The notes under the pieces were generated by a model. The model made no database searches. It had not been told where the DNA came from and was given only the letters and a program-made list of their open reading frames with translations. From NCBI RefSeq assembly GCF_000619945.1, contig NZ_JHVC01000018.1, positions 9,182 through 73,181 on the forward strand: a stretch of DNA of 64,000 nt, given 5' to 3'. Positions 53,851 through 61,092 of this stretch are shown here, in pieces (the first letter of the stretch is position 1; each line of letters begins with the position of its first letter). Origin of the DNA: Clostridium lundense DSM 17049. Lineage in GTDB: Bacteria; Bacillota; Clostridia; Clostridiales; Clostridiaceae. A program made the position numbers and the translations under genes.

Positions 53851-54297
53851 ATGTTTAGAATAGAGGAGTTTGCAAATTTAAATAAAATATCTATAAAAAC
53901 TCTTAGATATTATGATGAACTAGGACTTTTAAAACCTATGGAAGTTGATTGGCAAACAGGTTATAGGTATTATTCAGCAAAACAACTTCCAAGGCTAAAC
54001 GGAATACTAGCTTTAAAAGATTTGGGATTTTCATTAAATCAAATTGGTAATGTAATTGATAATGAGGAATCTAGGGATATTGTACTTTCAATGCTAGATG
54101 AAAAAAAGAAAGAAATTAATGATACCATAAATTCTGAAAATATAAGTATGACATATAATGCTTTAATTAAATGGATTGAAGAAAATGGTTATAAAATTGC
54201 AGGATCTAATAGGGAATTATATTTAGAAGGGGAATGGTCAACTCCAAATATTCAGGAATATATTACTGAAATTCAGATACCTGTTGAAAAAATTTAA
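53851..54297 (+). CDS. MerR-family regulator with internal deletion of its ligand domain
   Basis: 148 residues. The N-terminal MerR winged helix (FRIEEFANLNKISIKTLRYY, GYRYYSAKQLPRLNGILALK) and start of the coiled coil run to about 92. The chain then jumps to a C-terminal piece of a GyrI-like effector domain (YNALIKWIEENGYKIAGSNR, EYITEIQIPVEK). Full-length MerR-GyrI regulators are about 270 residues, so about 120 residues appear removed in frame. It may still bind DNA but is unlikely to sense ligand normally. Confidence 0.75.
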   Translation: MFRIEEFANLNKISIKTLRYYDELGLLKPMEVDWQTGYRYYSAKQLPRLNGILALKDLGFSLNQIGNVIDNEESRDIVLSMLDEKKKEINDTINSENISMTYNALIKWIEENGYKIAGSNRELYLEGEWSTPNIQEYITEIQIPVEKI

Positions 54298-54316
54298 AAT
54301 TAAATAGCTCTATAAT

Positions 54317-54361
54317 AAAAAACTTTTTGGCTAAATATAAAAGAATGCCAAAGAGTTTTTT
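54317..54361 (+). terminator. Terminator, copy 1 of a three-copy repeated element
   Basis: AAAAACTTTTTGGC / GCCAAAGAGTTTTTT. The loop and flanks match copies at 55337-55380 and 56172-56215. Confidence 0.8.
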
Positions 54362-54484
54362 GTTTATTTTCATGTTATGGTAATGTGATATAATTAATCC
54401 ATAATATCATTAAAGTACTATTTAAGGCATAGGGAGAAGTGATCTTTAGATTTGACTAGAGTTTACTTAAAGGGGGGAAGTACA

Positions 54485-54685
54485 ATGAAGAAAAATATTA
54501 TTTATTGGGGAATTTGCATAGCTTTTTTTAAAGCTTATTTTGATATATTAAGATTTATATGGAACAGTTTTGTACCGTTTAATACTATGAGAGATGTGAT
54601 AGCTTTTTTCATTCTTGTATGTCTTAACATTCCACTTTCATTGATAAGTACAGAAAAGGTAATTGAAATAATAAAAAGAAAATAA
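54485..54685 (+). CDS. Small two-helix membrane protein
   Basis: 66 residues from ATG 54485, just after GGGGGGAAG. Two hydrophobic stretches (about 5-25 and 35-55). No domain recognised. It lies in the rearranged stretch bounded by the repeated terminator. Confidence 0.55.
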   Translation: MKKNIIYWGICIAFFKAYFDILRFIWNSFVPFNTMRDVIAFFILVCLNIPLSLISTEKVIEIIKRK

Positions 54686-54747
54686 GAATAAATATCAAAA
54701 AATTATTTTTGTATAACATTTTCATAATAAAGGGAGAGGGGTATATC

Positions 54748-55314
54748 ATGACTGAATGTAGAGAAATATATTTAAATGATAGTGATTGGAAAGAAAAATT
54801 AAGAAATTTAATTAATTATGAGGAGAATTTTATTTTTCCTATTAAATGTAGTGGGAAATATATTAATACTATATTAACTCCACAGCTAATTATAAGTGAT
54901 TTTAGTGAAGAAAAAGAACAAATAGTAAAGAATACACTTAAATTTATTTTAGAAAATTTTGATGCCATTTATGAAAATATGCTAAAAATTTTAGTTAAAA
55001 CCTTTAAAAATTGGGATATATATGATCATGAAAATAATGAGGATTATCAGATTAATATAGAAGAAGATTTACATAAAATGCGTTATGATGGTAATTTCAT
55101 TAATACAATAATAATTAATTGTAACGAAATAGAAAATGAATTTGCTTATTACTCATTTAAGTTTGAATTTAATTACTGTAGATTTGGTTATGATGATGGA
55201 GTAGAAGTAGTTATGTATAAAGATAAAGTTATATTTTGGGCTGATGGAAACAGTATGGAATATATATATTCTTTCAAGGAAATATTAGAATCATACAATA
55301 ATTACCAACTTTAG
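54748..55314 (+). CDS. Hypothetical 188-residue protein (partly duplicated downstream)
   Basis: Starts MTECREIYLNDSDWKEKLRN after GGGAGAGGGG. Acidic and soluble, with aromatic-rich C-terminus (YYSFKFEFNYCRFGYDDGVE). The family is unknown to me, though size and composition resemble immunity proteins. A fragment matching residues about 16-36 is present at 56109-56168, showing local duplication and loss. Confidence 0.65.
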   Translation: MTECREIYLNDSDWKEKLRNLINYEENFIFPIKCSGKYINTILTPQLIISDFSEEKEQIVKNTLKFILENFDAIYENMLKILVKTFKNWDIYDHENNEDYQINIEEDLHKMRYDGNFINTIIINCNEIENEFAYYSFKFEFNYCRFGYDDGVEVVMYKDKVIFWADGNSMEYIYSFKEILESYNNYQL

Positions 55315-55336
55315 TATATTTGTTATAAAAATATAT

Positions 55337-55380
55337 AAAAACTCTTTGGCTAAGTATAGAAGAATGCCAAAGAGTTTTTT
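55337..55380 (+). terminator. Terminator, copy 2 of the repeated element
   Basis: AAAACTCTTTGGC / GCCAAAGAGTTTTTT with the same loop as the copies at 54317 and 56172. Confidence 0.85.
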
Positions 55381-55389
55381 ATATATTGA

Positions 55390-55418
55390 TTGACAATATG
55401 GTTATATGATGGTAATAT
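55390..55418 (+). promoter_or_regulatory. Promoter of the XRE/DUF2178 module
   Basis: TTGACA (55390-55395), 17-bp spacer, TAATAT (55413-55418). Confidence 0.75.
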
Positions 55419-55448
55419 GAAGTAAACTTCACATGAAGTTTACTTCAT
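55417..55448. promoter_or_regulatory. Perfect 15-bp inverted repeat, probable XRE operator
   Basis: The arms ATGAAGTAAACTTCA and TGAAGTTTACTTCAT are two bases apart. The site overlaps the -10 and start site of the XRE gene 22 nt downstream, ideal for autorepression. Confidence 0.8.
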
Positions 55449-55470
55449 ATTACTTTTAGGGGGTGTATAG

Positions 55471-55692
55471 GTGAAGAACAGAGTAAAAGAATTGCGAACT
55501 GCTACAAATATGACACAACAGCAGCTCGCTGATCTAGTTTCGGTTTCATCAAGAACGATTATTTCACTTGAGAAAGGGCAATACAACCCATCAATTATGC
55601 TGGCATATAAGATAGCCTGCGTTTTTAATACTACTATTGAAGAATTATATTGTTTAAAGGAGAATTTAGAGAATGAAGATGAAAGTATATAA
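55471..55692 (+). CDS. XRE-family (Cro/CI-like) small regulator
   Basis: 73 residues, one HTH_3 domain: NRVKELRTATNMTQQQLADLVSVSSRTIISLEKGQYNPS over residues 3-41. Start is GTG. It overlaps the following membrane-protein gene by 20 nt. Short regulators of this YvaO/YozG kind usually pair with a DUF2178-like membrane partner, and the operator ahead suggests autoregulation. Confidence 0.92.
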   Translation: MKNRVKELRTATNMTQQQLADLVSVSSRTIISLEKGQYNPSIMLAYKIACVFNTTIEELYCLKENLENEDESI

Positions 55693-56110
55693 TAAAAAGA
55701 AATTTTGGAGTGGTGTAGTATTTTTATTATTAGCGGCAATTAGCATTCCAAATACAATTGCACGTTTTAATAGTTTAGATACCTTAAGAATTATTAAGTA
55801 TGCTATAGTGGATACTTTTGCTATTTTATTTGGAGTCACAGAAGTATATAGAAGCTTAAGTAGTAAGTGCACAAAAGAAGATAGGCAAAATGATGATGAA
55901 CGTGAAAAGTTAATTACTATGAAATCAAAAAGCAGTGCCTATAATATTACATTTTTTATTTGTGCTATCATTACAATACTATCTGCAATTGTAGTGGGAG
56001 TAACAAAAAATAATGTGTGGGGAGGCATTTTTATTGGTATAGGCATTGTTCCTACAATTATGATAATTACTGAAATAAGTAGCTATTTTTATTATGACAA
56101 GCGAAATTAA
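55673..56110 (+). CDS. DUF2178-like membrane protein, partner of the XRE regulator
   Basis: 145 residues. Helices at about 10-30, 40-58, 90-112 and 118-138; central NDDEREKLITMKSKSSAYN is typical of DUF2178 proteins (DEReexixxKA). Often co-encoded with small XRE regulators, sometimes controlling them. The SD TTAAAGGAG lies within the XRE gene. Confidence 0.82.
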   Translation: MKMKVYNKKKFWSGVVFLLLAAISIPNTIARFNSLDTLRIIKYAIVDTFAILFGVTEVYRSLSSKCTKEDRQNDDEREKLITMKSKSSAYNITFFICAIITILSAIVVGVTKNNVWGGIFIGIGIVPTIMIITEISSYFYYDKRN

Positions 56111-56168
56111 TTACAAGGAGAATTGTATTTTTCCTATTAAATGTATTGATAAATATATTAATATAACA
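56109..56168 (+). pseudogene. Fragment of a second copy of the 188-aa hypothetical gene
   Basis: Reading NYKENCIFPIKCIDKYINIT in one frame, it matches NYEENFIFPIKCSGKYINTI in the protein at 54748. It has no start or remaining body. It is followed, as is its parent, by the repeated terminator. Confidence 0.75.
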
Positions 56169-56171
56169 TTT

Positions 56172-56215
56172 AAAAACTCTTTGGATAAGGATAGAAATAT
56201 GCCAAAGGGTTTTTT
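56172..56215 (+). terminator. Terminator, copy 3 of the repeated element
   Basis: AAAAACTCTTTGG / CCAAAGGGTTTTTT. Slightly diverged from the copies at 54317 and 55337. Confidence 0.8.
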
Positions 56216-56355
56216 AGTTATTGTTATAATGTGGAATATGGTATAATTAATACAAAATATCAGATATTTTAAATTACTAGCAATAACTTGCAATAAGGAA
56301 CTATTAATTTAATTAAGCTATTTTAATTTATTCTATATTTACAGGAGGATTATAT

Positions 56356-56820
56356 ATGAATAATTTTCAATTTATAAGTGGAGACGAAGAATTACTTGAT
56401 TTAGTACAGCCATTATGGGAAAAATTAAATAAGCATCATGAAGTTAATTCAAGTTATTTTTTAGATAAATTCAGAAATTTAAAGTTTGAGGTTAGAAAAA
56501 ATAAGTTTATTAAAAGCAATAATTTACAAGTAAAGATAGATTTAATTAAAGATATAGAGAAAGATTTATATGTTGGCTATTGTATTAGCACGATAAATGA
56601 AGATTTGACTGGAGAAATTGACTCTATTTTTGTTGAGAAAGAATATCGTAAATATGGTTTAGGGGACAAGCTAATGAATATGGCACTAGAATGGTTAAAT
56701 AGCAAGCAGGTAAAGACGAAAATAATTGGGGTAGCAGAAGGTAATGAAAATGTATTAGAATTTTATAAAAGGTATGGCTTTTATAAAAGAAGAGTAATTT
56801 TAGAGCAGATAAATGAATAG
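56356..56820 (+). CDS. GNAT-family N-acetyltransferase
   Basis: 154 residues. The acetyl-CoA loop VEKEYRKYGLGDKLMNMALE (about 94-113) and C-terminal GNENVLEFYKRYGFYKRRV are typical of Acetyltransf_1. N-terminal 30 residues (DLVQPLWEKLNKHHEVNS) are like acetyltransferases of the YjaB/aac type. The substrate is unknown. The SD CAGGAGGATT is strong. Confidence 0.88.
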   Translation: MNNFQFISGDEELLDLVQPLWEKLNKHHEVNSSYFLDKFRNLKFEVRKNKFIKSNNLQVKIDLIKDIEKDLYVGYCISTINEDLTGEIDSIFVEKEYRKYGLGDKLMNMALEWLNSKQVKTKIIGVAEGNENVLEFYKRYGFYKRRVILEQINE

Positions 56821-56914
56821 AGTTAATGAAGAATTTTGCTATAAAGCACTAAAATATTTGATATAACTTACAGTTTTATATATAACTAAAGATGATTAAA
56901 GGAGAGAGTTATTT

Positions 56915-57391
56915 TTGGAAAAGGTTTATATATTTGAAGGAAAAAATGTATATGATTTAAATTCATTTTTTAGTGAGTTTGCTAAAATGGTAAATGCGCC
57001 TAATGGATATTTTGGTAGGGATTTGCAGTCATTTGATGATTGTCTTTTTGGAGGATTTGGCCTAGAAGCTCCCTGTAAAATTATTTGGAAAGATTCAAAT
57101 ATATCAAAACAAAGGTTAAATAGTGAAATAATTAGAGAATATTATGAGGAAAATAGAAAGTTTTATGAAAAAGAATTGGCTAATGAAATTGATGAACTTT
57201 GTAAACATAGTGTAAATCCAGATGATTACGATCCTTTTGCTGAATCAGGAATAAAATATTCTATAGAGATGATAGAAAAAGCTAAAAGGGGCGAGATAAC
57301 TATGTTTGATGAAATAGTAAGTACAATCCAAAGCGTTACTAGAAGAGCTACATTTAATAAGAGTTGGGTTATAGATTTAATTTTAGAATAG
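56915..57391 (+). CDS. Barstar-family RNase inhibitor
   Basis: 158 residues. The barstar domain over about 1-90 has FEGKNVYDLNSFFSEFAKMV and GYFGRDLQSFDDCLFGGFG, the inhibitor's RNase-facing helix region. A C-terminal extension of about 65 residues follows. Barstars neutralise barnase-type RNases or toxin domains in the cytoplasm. No barnase is visible here, so it is an orphan. Start is TTG with SD AAAGGAGAG. Confidence 0.88.
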   Translation: MEKVYIFEGKNVYDLNSFFSEFAKMVNAPNGYFGRDLQSFDDCLFGGFGLEAPCKIIWKDSNISKQRLNSEIIREYYEENRKFYEKELANEIDELCKHSVNPDDYDPFAESGIKYSIEMIEKAKRGEITMFDEIVSTIQSVTRRATFNKSWVIDLILE

Positions 57392-57645
57392 TATTTGGAA
57401 AAAAGTATGTTTTTAATAATTATTTTAGTTTCTTTTTCATTTCTAGAGTTTTTAGATTTTAAATAAATTAATACTAAAAATAATAAAGCTGTTGAAGATA
57501 AAATAACTCTAAATATATGAAAATATATTTCTATATTTGTAATGGTAATCACGAATATTGGAATGGCAACAAATACATATAATATATAATATCCTGTTCT
57601 ATCTAAAATATCTTTCTGTAATTCATATAAGAATTTATTATTCAT
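57226..57645 (-). CDS. Possible membrane protein, C-terminus overlapping barstar gene antisense
   Basis: The first 85 residues look genuine: ATG with SD AAAGGGG, two strong membrane helices at about 22-38 and 44-62, and a charged end. The last 55 residues run antisense through the 3' end of the barstar gene, suggesting loss of the original stop or a truncated gene. No family recognised. Confidence 0.45.
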   Translation of the reverse strand: MNNKFLYELQKDILDRTGYYILYVFVAIPIFVITITNIEIYFHIFRVILSSTALLFLVLIYLKSKNSRNEKETKIIIKNILFSKYYSKIKSITQLLLNVALLVTLWIVLTISSNIVISPLLAFSIISIEYFIPDSAKGS

Positions 57646-57755
57646 AAAAATTTCCCCTTTGAAATTTATAGAGAACCATAACTTATATATATAAATTATA
57701 TCATATATGGTATTTATATCAAATGGATAAAAATAAAGGGTAGGAGGATGATAAA

Positions 57756-58223
57756 ATGAAATTTAAGTGTCCACTTATTGTTGTTAATAATATTGAGTTA
57801 AGCAGAAATTTCTATGAGAATGTATTAAATCAAAAGGTAAAATATGATTTTGGTGAAAATGTAGTGTATGATGGGGGTTTTGCTATACAATTAAAGCCAT
57901 ATTTTGCAAATATGATTACTATAAATGAAGATGATATAACTACTAAATCAAACAATTTTGAACTATACTTTGAAGAAGAGGATATAGATAGTTTCATAAA
58001 AAAATTAGAAAATATTAATGGAATAAAGTATATTCATTCATTAGTAGAACATCCATGGGGGCAGAGGGTTGTTAGATTTTATGATCCTGATATGCATATT
58101 ATAGAAGTTGGTGAAAGTATGGAGACTGTGATAAAGCGGTTTTTAAATCAAGGGTTATCCGTTGAAGAGACAGCTAAGCGTACTCAGCATCCAATTGAAT
58201 TTGTTAGACAGGTGAATAAATAG
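57756..58223 (+). CDS. VOC-family (glyoxalase/bleomycin resistance-like) protein
   Basis: 155 residues. Two beta-alpha-beta-beta-beta units: CPLIVVNNIELSRNFYENVL (about 4-23) and NFELYFEEEDIDSFIKKLEN with HPWGQRVVRFYDPDMHIIEVGE. The C-terminal 30 residues form an extra HTH-like piece (GLSVEETAKRTQHPIEFV). The metal site and substrate are not assigned. The SD GGGTAGGAGGATG is strong. Confidence 0.87.
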   Translation: MKFKCPLIVVNNIELSRNFYENVLNQKVKYDFGENVVYDGGFAIQLKPYFANMITINEDDITTKSNNFELYFEEEDIDSFIKKLENINGIKYIHSLVEHPWGQRVVRFYDPDMHIIEVGESMETVIKRFLNQGLSVEETAKRTQHPIEFVRQVNK

Positions 58224-58245
58224 GGAGTGCTAAAAACACTCCCTA
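58221..58245. terminator. Bidirectional terminator
   Basis: TAGGGAGTG / CACTCCCTA hairpin between the convergent VOC and S8 peptidase genes; it overlaps the VOC stop. Confidence 0.75.
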
Positions 58246-58289
58246 TCTTAATGCCATAAAAACATTATACATATATAAATATCAATTAT

Positions 58290-59567
58290 CTATTTACGAA
58301 CCTTTTCTATAAGTTTTTCTGGGTTTACTATTGTGCCTAAATCATATTTTTTATTATCTTTTTCTATTTGTACTATGTTACCTGTATTTACTGCGGCTTT
58401 TAAAAATTCATCTGGAGTTATATCAGGATTTACTTGGCAGCATAAAGTATATAAAGCTGCTACATAAGGAACAGCCCAGCTTAATCCACCTTGTTTATAG
58501 AATACATAATCTGATGTTCCTGTAGGGGAAGCAGTACATCTACTATCCATTGGTACCATAATATTTTTTGAGGGACTAAATCTTTTATTATTTTTAAAAA
58601 ATGAATCACTCCAGAACATAGCTGGCTTATAGCTTTTAAAATCCTCTGGGTTTTTCATACTATCTCTTCCAAGACCCCAAAAATCAATATCATAATATTG
58701 ATCAAAACTTGTAGAAACTACTAATATGCCTTCAGCTTTAGCTCTTTTTACTGCTGCATCTACTTCTTTAAATCCTTTTTGTCTCTTGTCCCATCCTATA
58801 GACATGGAAATAGCTCTTATCTTTTTTTCTTTAGGTAAAGTTTTATTTACTTCTATAATTCTGCCTATAGATTTTCCCAAATAAGTAAAATCAAAAGGGT
58901 ATCCTGTTACAATGCTACTTAAAGTAAATTTACCATGAGTTTCTGCAATGTAATATAAATCTGCTTCTGGGGCAACACCTACAGTTTTTCCTACTGCAAT
59001 AGAGCTAATAGCTGCTCCATGCATAGAGGCAAAAGTACCGTCATCTACGTTGTGGATTTCTTCATAAAATTTTAATCTATCCTTATATTCTTCATGATCA
59101 GTTAAAAGAGTTTGATCAATAATAGCCATGCTAACCCCTTTACCTGTAATGCCTTTTTCGTGAAGTTTTCTTAAATTTAAACCTGGATTTTTTCCATATT
59201 CCATAATAGTATTTGTATCAAATCCTTTTGGAAGAGAAGAAGGCCACTTTGTTTTACTATCAAAATCTGCATACATTAAATCCTTTAAATTATTCTTAAT
59301 GTCTAGTTCAGATAAATCATAACTTCTTAAATCCATTTGCCATAGTTTTTGAGGATTTCCATCATATTTTGGAAGTTCTTTAAGTTTTCCTTTTCTATAA
59401 TCTATAGCTTTTGGTACGTGAGCTATTCCACTATTACCATTTACTTTACAATCGTGATATTTATTTATTGGAAAAGTAAAAGCAAACACTACAAATAAAA
59501 CTAAAATAATAATAATGGAAAAACATACTTTCTTTTTAACACTAAATTTTTTAATATGGTTCCACAT
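58290..59567 (-). CDS. Membrane-anchored S8 serine peptidase, copy A
   Basis: 425 residues. An N-terminal cytoplasmic KKFSVKKK stretch and one membrane helix (about 14-32) are followed by an extracytoplasmic subtilase. Likely triad: Asp in VSMAIIDQTLLTDHEEY, His in FASMHGAAISSIAVG, Ser in GGLSWAVPYVAALYTL. The usual AAGN oxyanion motif is replaced (VVSTSFDQYY). Copy B at 59713 is about 90 percent identical by eye. A palindromic BlaI-type operator lies 34 nt upstream. Confidence 0.88.
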   Translation of the reverse strand: MWNHIKKFSVKKKVCFSIIIILVLFVVFAFTFPINKYHDCKVNGNSGIAHVPKAIDYRKGKLKELPKYDGNPQKLWQMDLRSYDLSELDIKNNLKDLMYADFDSKTKWPSSLPKGFDTNTIMEYGKNPGLNLRKLHEKGITGKGVSMAIIDQTLLTDHEEYKDRLKFYEEIHNVDDGTFASMHGAAISSIAVGKTVGVAPEADLYYIAETHGKFTLSSIVTGYPFDFTYLGKSIGRIIEVNKTLPKEKKIRAISMSIGWDKRQKGFKEVDAAVKRAKAEGILVVSTSFDQYYDIDFWGLGRDSMKNPEDFKSYKPAMFWSDSFFKNNKRFSPSKNIMVPMDSRCTASPTGTSDYVFYKQGGLSWAVPYVAALYTLCCQVNPDITPDEFLKAAVNTGNIVQIEKDNKKYDLGTIVNPEKLIEKVRK

Positions 59568-59600
59568 AATAATCCTCCTTGTAATTTAATATTTCGCTGG

Positions 59601-59618
59601 AGATTACATATGTAATCT
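59601..59618. promoter_or_regulatory. BlaI-type operator upstream of S8 copy A
   Basis: Perfect 18-bp palindrome AGATTACATATGTAATCT, containing the TACAnnTGTA core of BlaI/MecI boxes. Confidence 0.85.
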
Positions 59619-59712
59619 GTAGTGGGTAAAATTTCTTACTAGAGTTACCAAAGGAGGTGTTTCTAATAAGAAAAATATTATTTAACTATTATTACATATA
59701 AATATCAATTAT

Positions 59713-60984
59713 CTATTTACGAACTTTTTCTATAAGTTTTTCTGGGTTTACTATTGTGCCTAAATTATATTTTTTATTATCTTTTTCTATTTGTACTATG
59801 TTACCTGTATCTACTGCGGACTTTAAAAATTCATCTGGAGTTATATCAGGATTTACTTGGCAGCATAAAGTATATAAAGCTGCCACATAAGGAACAGTCC
59901 AGCTTAATCCACCTTGTTTATAGAACACATAATCTGATGTTCCTGTAGGAGAAGCAGTACATCTACTATCCATTGGCACCATAATATTTTTTGAGGGATT
60001 AAATCTTTCATTATTTTTAAAAAATGAATCACTCCAGAACATAGCTGGCTTATAGCTTTTAAAATCCTCCGGGTTTTTCATACTATCTCTTCCAAGACCA
60101 CAAAAATCAATATTATAATATTGATCAAAACTTGTAGAAACCACTAATATGCCTTCAGCTTTAGCTCTTTTTACTGCTGCATCTACTTCTTTAAATCCCT
60201 TTTGTCTCTTGTCCCATCCTATAGACATGGAAATAGCCCTTATCTTTTTTTCTTTAGGTAAAGTTTTATTTACTTCTATAATTCTATCTATAGATTTTGC
60301 TAAATAAGTAAAATCAAAAGAGAATCCAGTTACAAGGCTACTTAAAGTAAATTTACCATGAGTTTCCGCAATGTAGTATAAATCTGCTTCTGGCGCAACG
60401 CCTACAGTTTTTCCTACTGCAATAGAGCTAACAGCTGCTCCATGCATATCAGCACTACTTTCATCATTGTGAATTTCTTCATAAAATTTTAATCTATCCT
60501 TATATTCTTCATGGTCAGTTAAAAGAGTTCCATCAATAATAGCCATGCTAACTCCTTTACCTGTAATGCCCTTTTTGTGAAGTTTTCTTAAATTTAAACC
60601 TGGATTTTTTCCATATTCCATAATAGTATTTATGTCAAATCCTTTTGGAAGGGAAGAAGGCCACTTTGTTTTACTATCAAAGTCTGCATACATTAAATCC
60701 TTTAAATTATTTTTAATGTCTAGTTCAGATAAATCATAACTTCTTAAATCCATTTGCCATAGTTTTCGAGGATTTCCATCATATTTTGGAAGTTCTTTAA
60801 GTTTCCCTCTTTTGTAATCTACAGCTTTAGGTACTCTAGCTATTCCACTATTGCCATTTACTTTACAATCCTGATATTTATTTATTGGGAAAGTAAAAGC
60901 AAACACTATAAATAAAACTAAAATAGTAATAATTGAAAAACACACTTTCTTTTTAACACTAAATTTTTTAATACGATTCCACAT
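59713..60984 (-). CDS. Membrane-anchored S8 serine peptidase, copy B
   Basis: About 423 residues from ATG 60984 (MWNRIKKFSVKKK), which follows AGGAGG; an in-frame ATG 27 nt upstream precedes the SD. Same layout and substitutions as copy A: membrane helix, Asp in VSMAIIDGTLLTDHEE, His in SADMHGAAVSSIAVG, Ser in GGLSWTVPYVAAL. Here IIDGTLL is closer to the canonical IDTGI. The tandem-duplication unit is about 1.42 kb and includes the promoter and operator. Confidence 0.88.
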   Translation of the reverse strand: MWNRIKKFSVKKKVCFSIITILVLFIVFAFTFPINKYQDCKVNGNSGIARVPKAVDYKRGKLKELPKYDGNPRKLWQMDLRSYDLSELDIKNNLKDLMYADFDSKTKWPSSLPKGFDINTIMEYGKNPGLNLRKLHKKGITGKGVSMAIIDGTLLTDHEEYKDRLKFYEEIHNDESSADMHGAAVSSIAVGKTVGVAPEADLYYIAETHGKFTLSSLVTGFSFDFTYLAKSIDRIIEVNKTLPKEKKIRAISMSIGWDKRQKGFKEVDAAVKRAKAEGILVVSTSFDQYYNIDFCGLGRDSMKNPEDFKSYKPAMFWSDSFFKNNERFNPSKNIMVPMDSRCTASPTGTSDYVFYKQGGLSWTVPYVAALYTLCCQVNPDITPDEFLKSAVDTGNIVQIEKDNKKYNLGTIVNPEKLIEKVRK

Positions 60985-61015
60985 AACATTCCTCCTAAAA
61001 TTTAACCTCACAACA

Positions 61016-61033
61016 AGATTACATGTGTAATCC
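61016..61033. promoter_or_regulatory. BlaI-type operator upstream of S8 copy B
   Basis: AGATTACATGTGTAATCC, 16 of 18 positions matching the palindrome ahead of copy A. Confidence 0.8.
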
Positions 61034-61092
61034 TTAGAACGTAAAATTTCTTATTAGAGCTACCAAAGGTCATATCTCTAATAAGAAAAATA

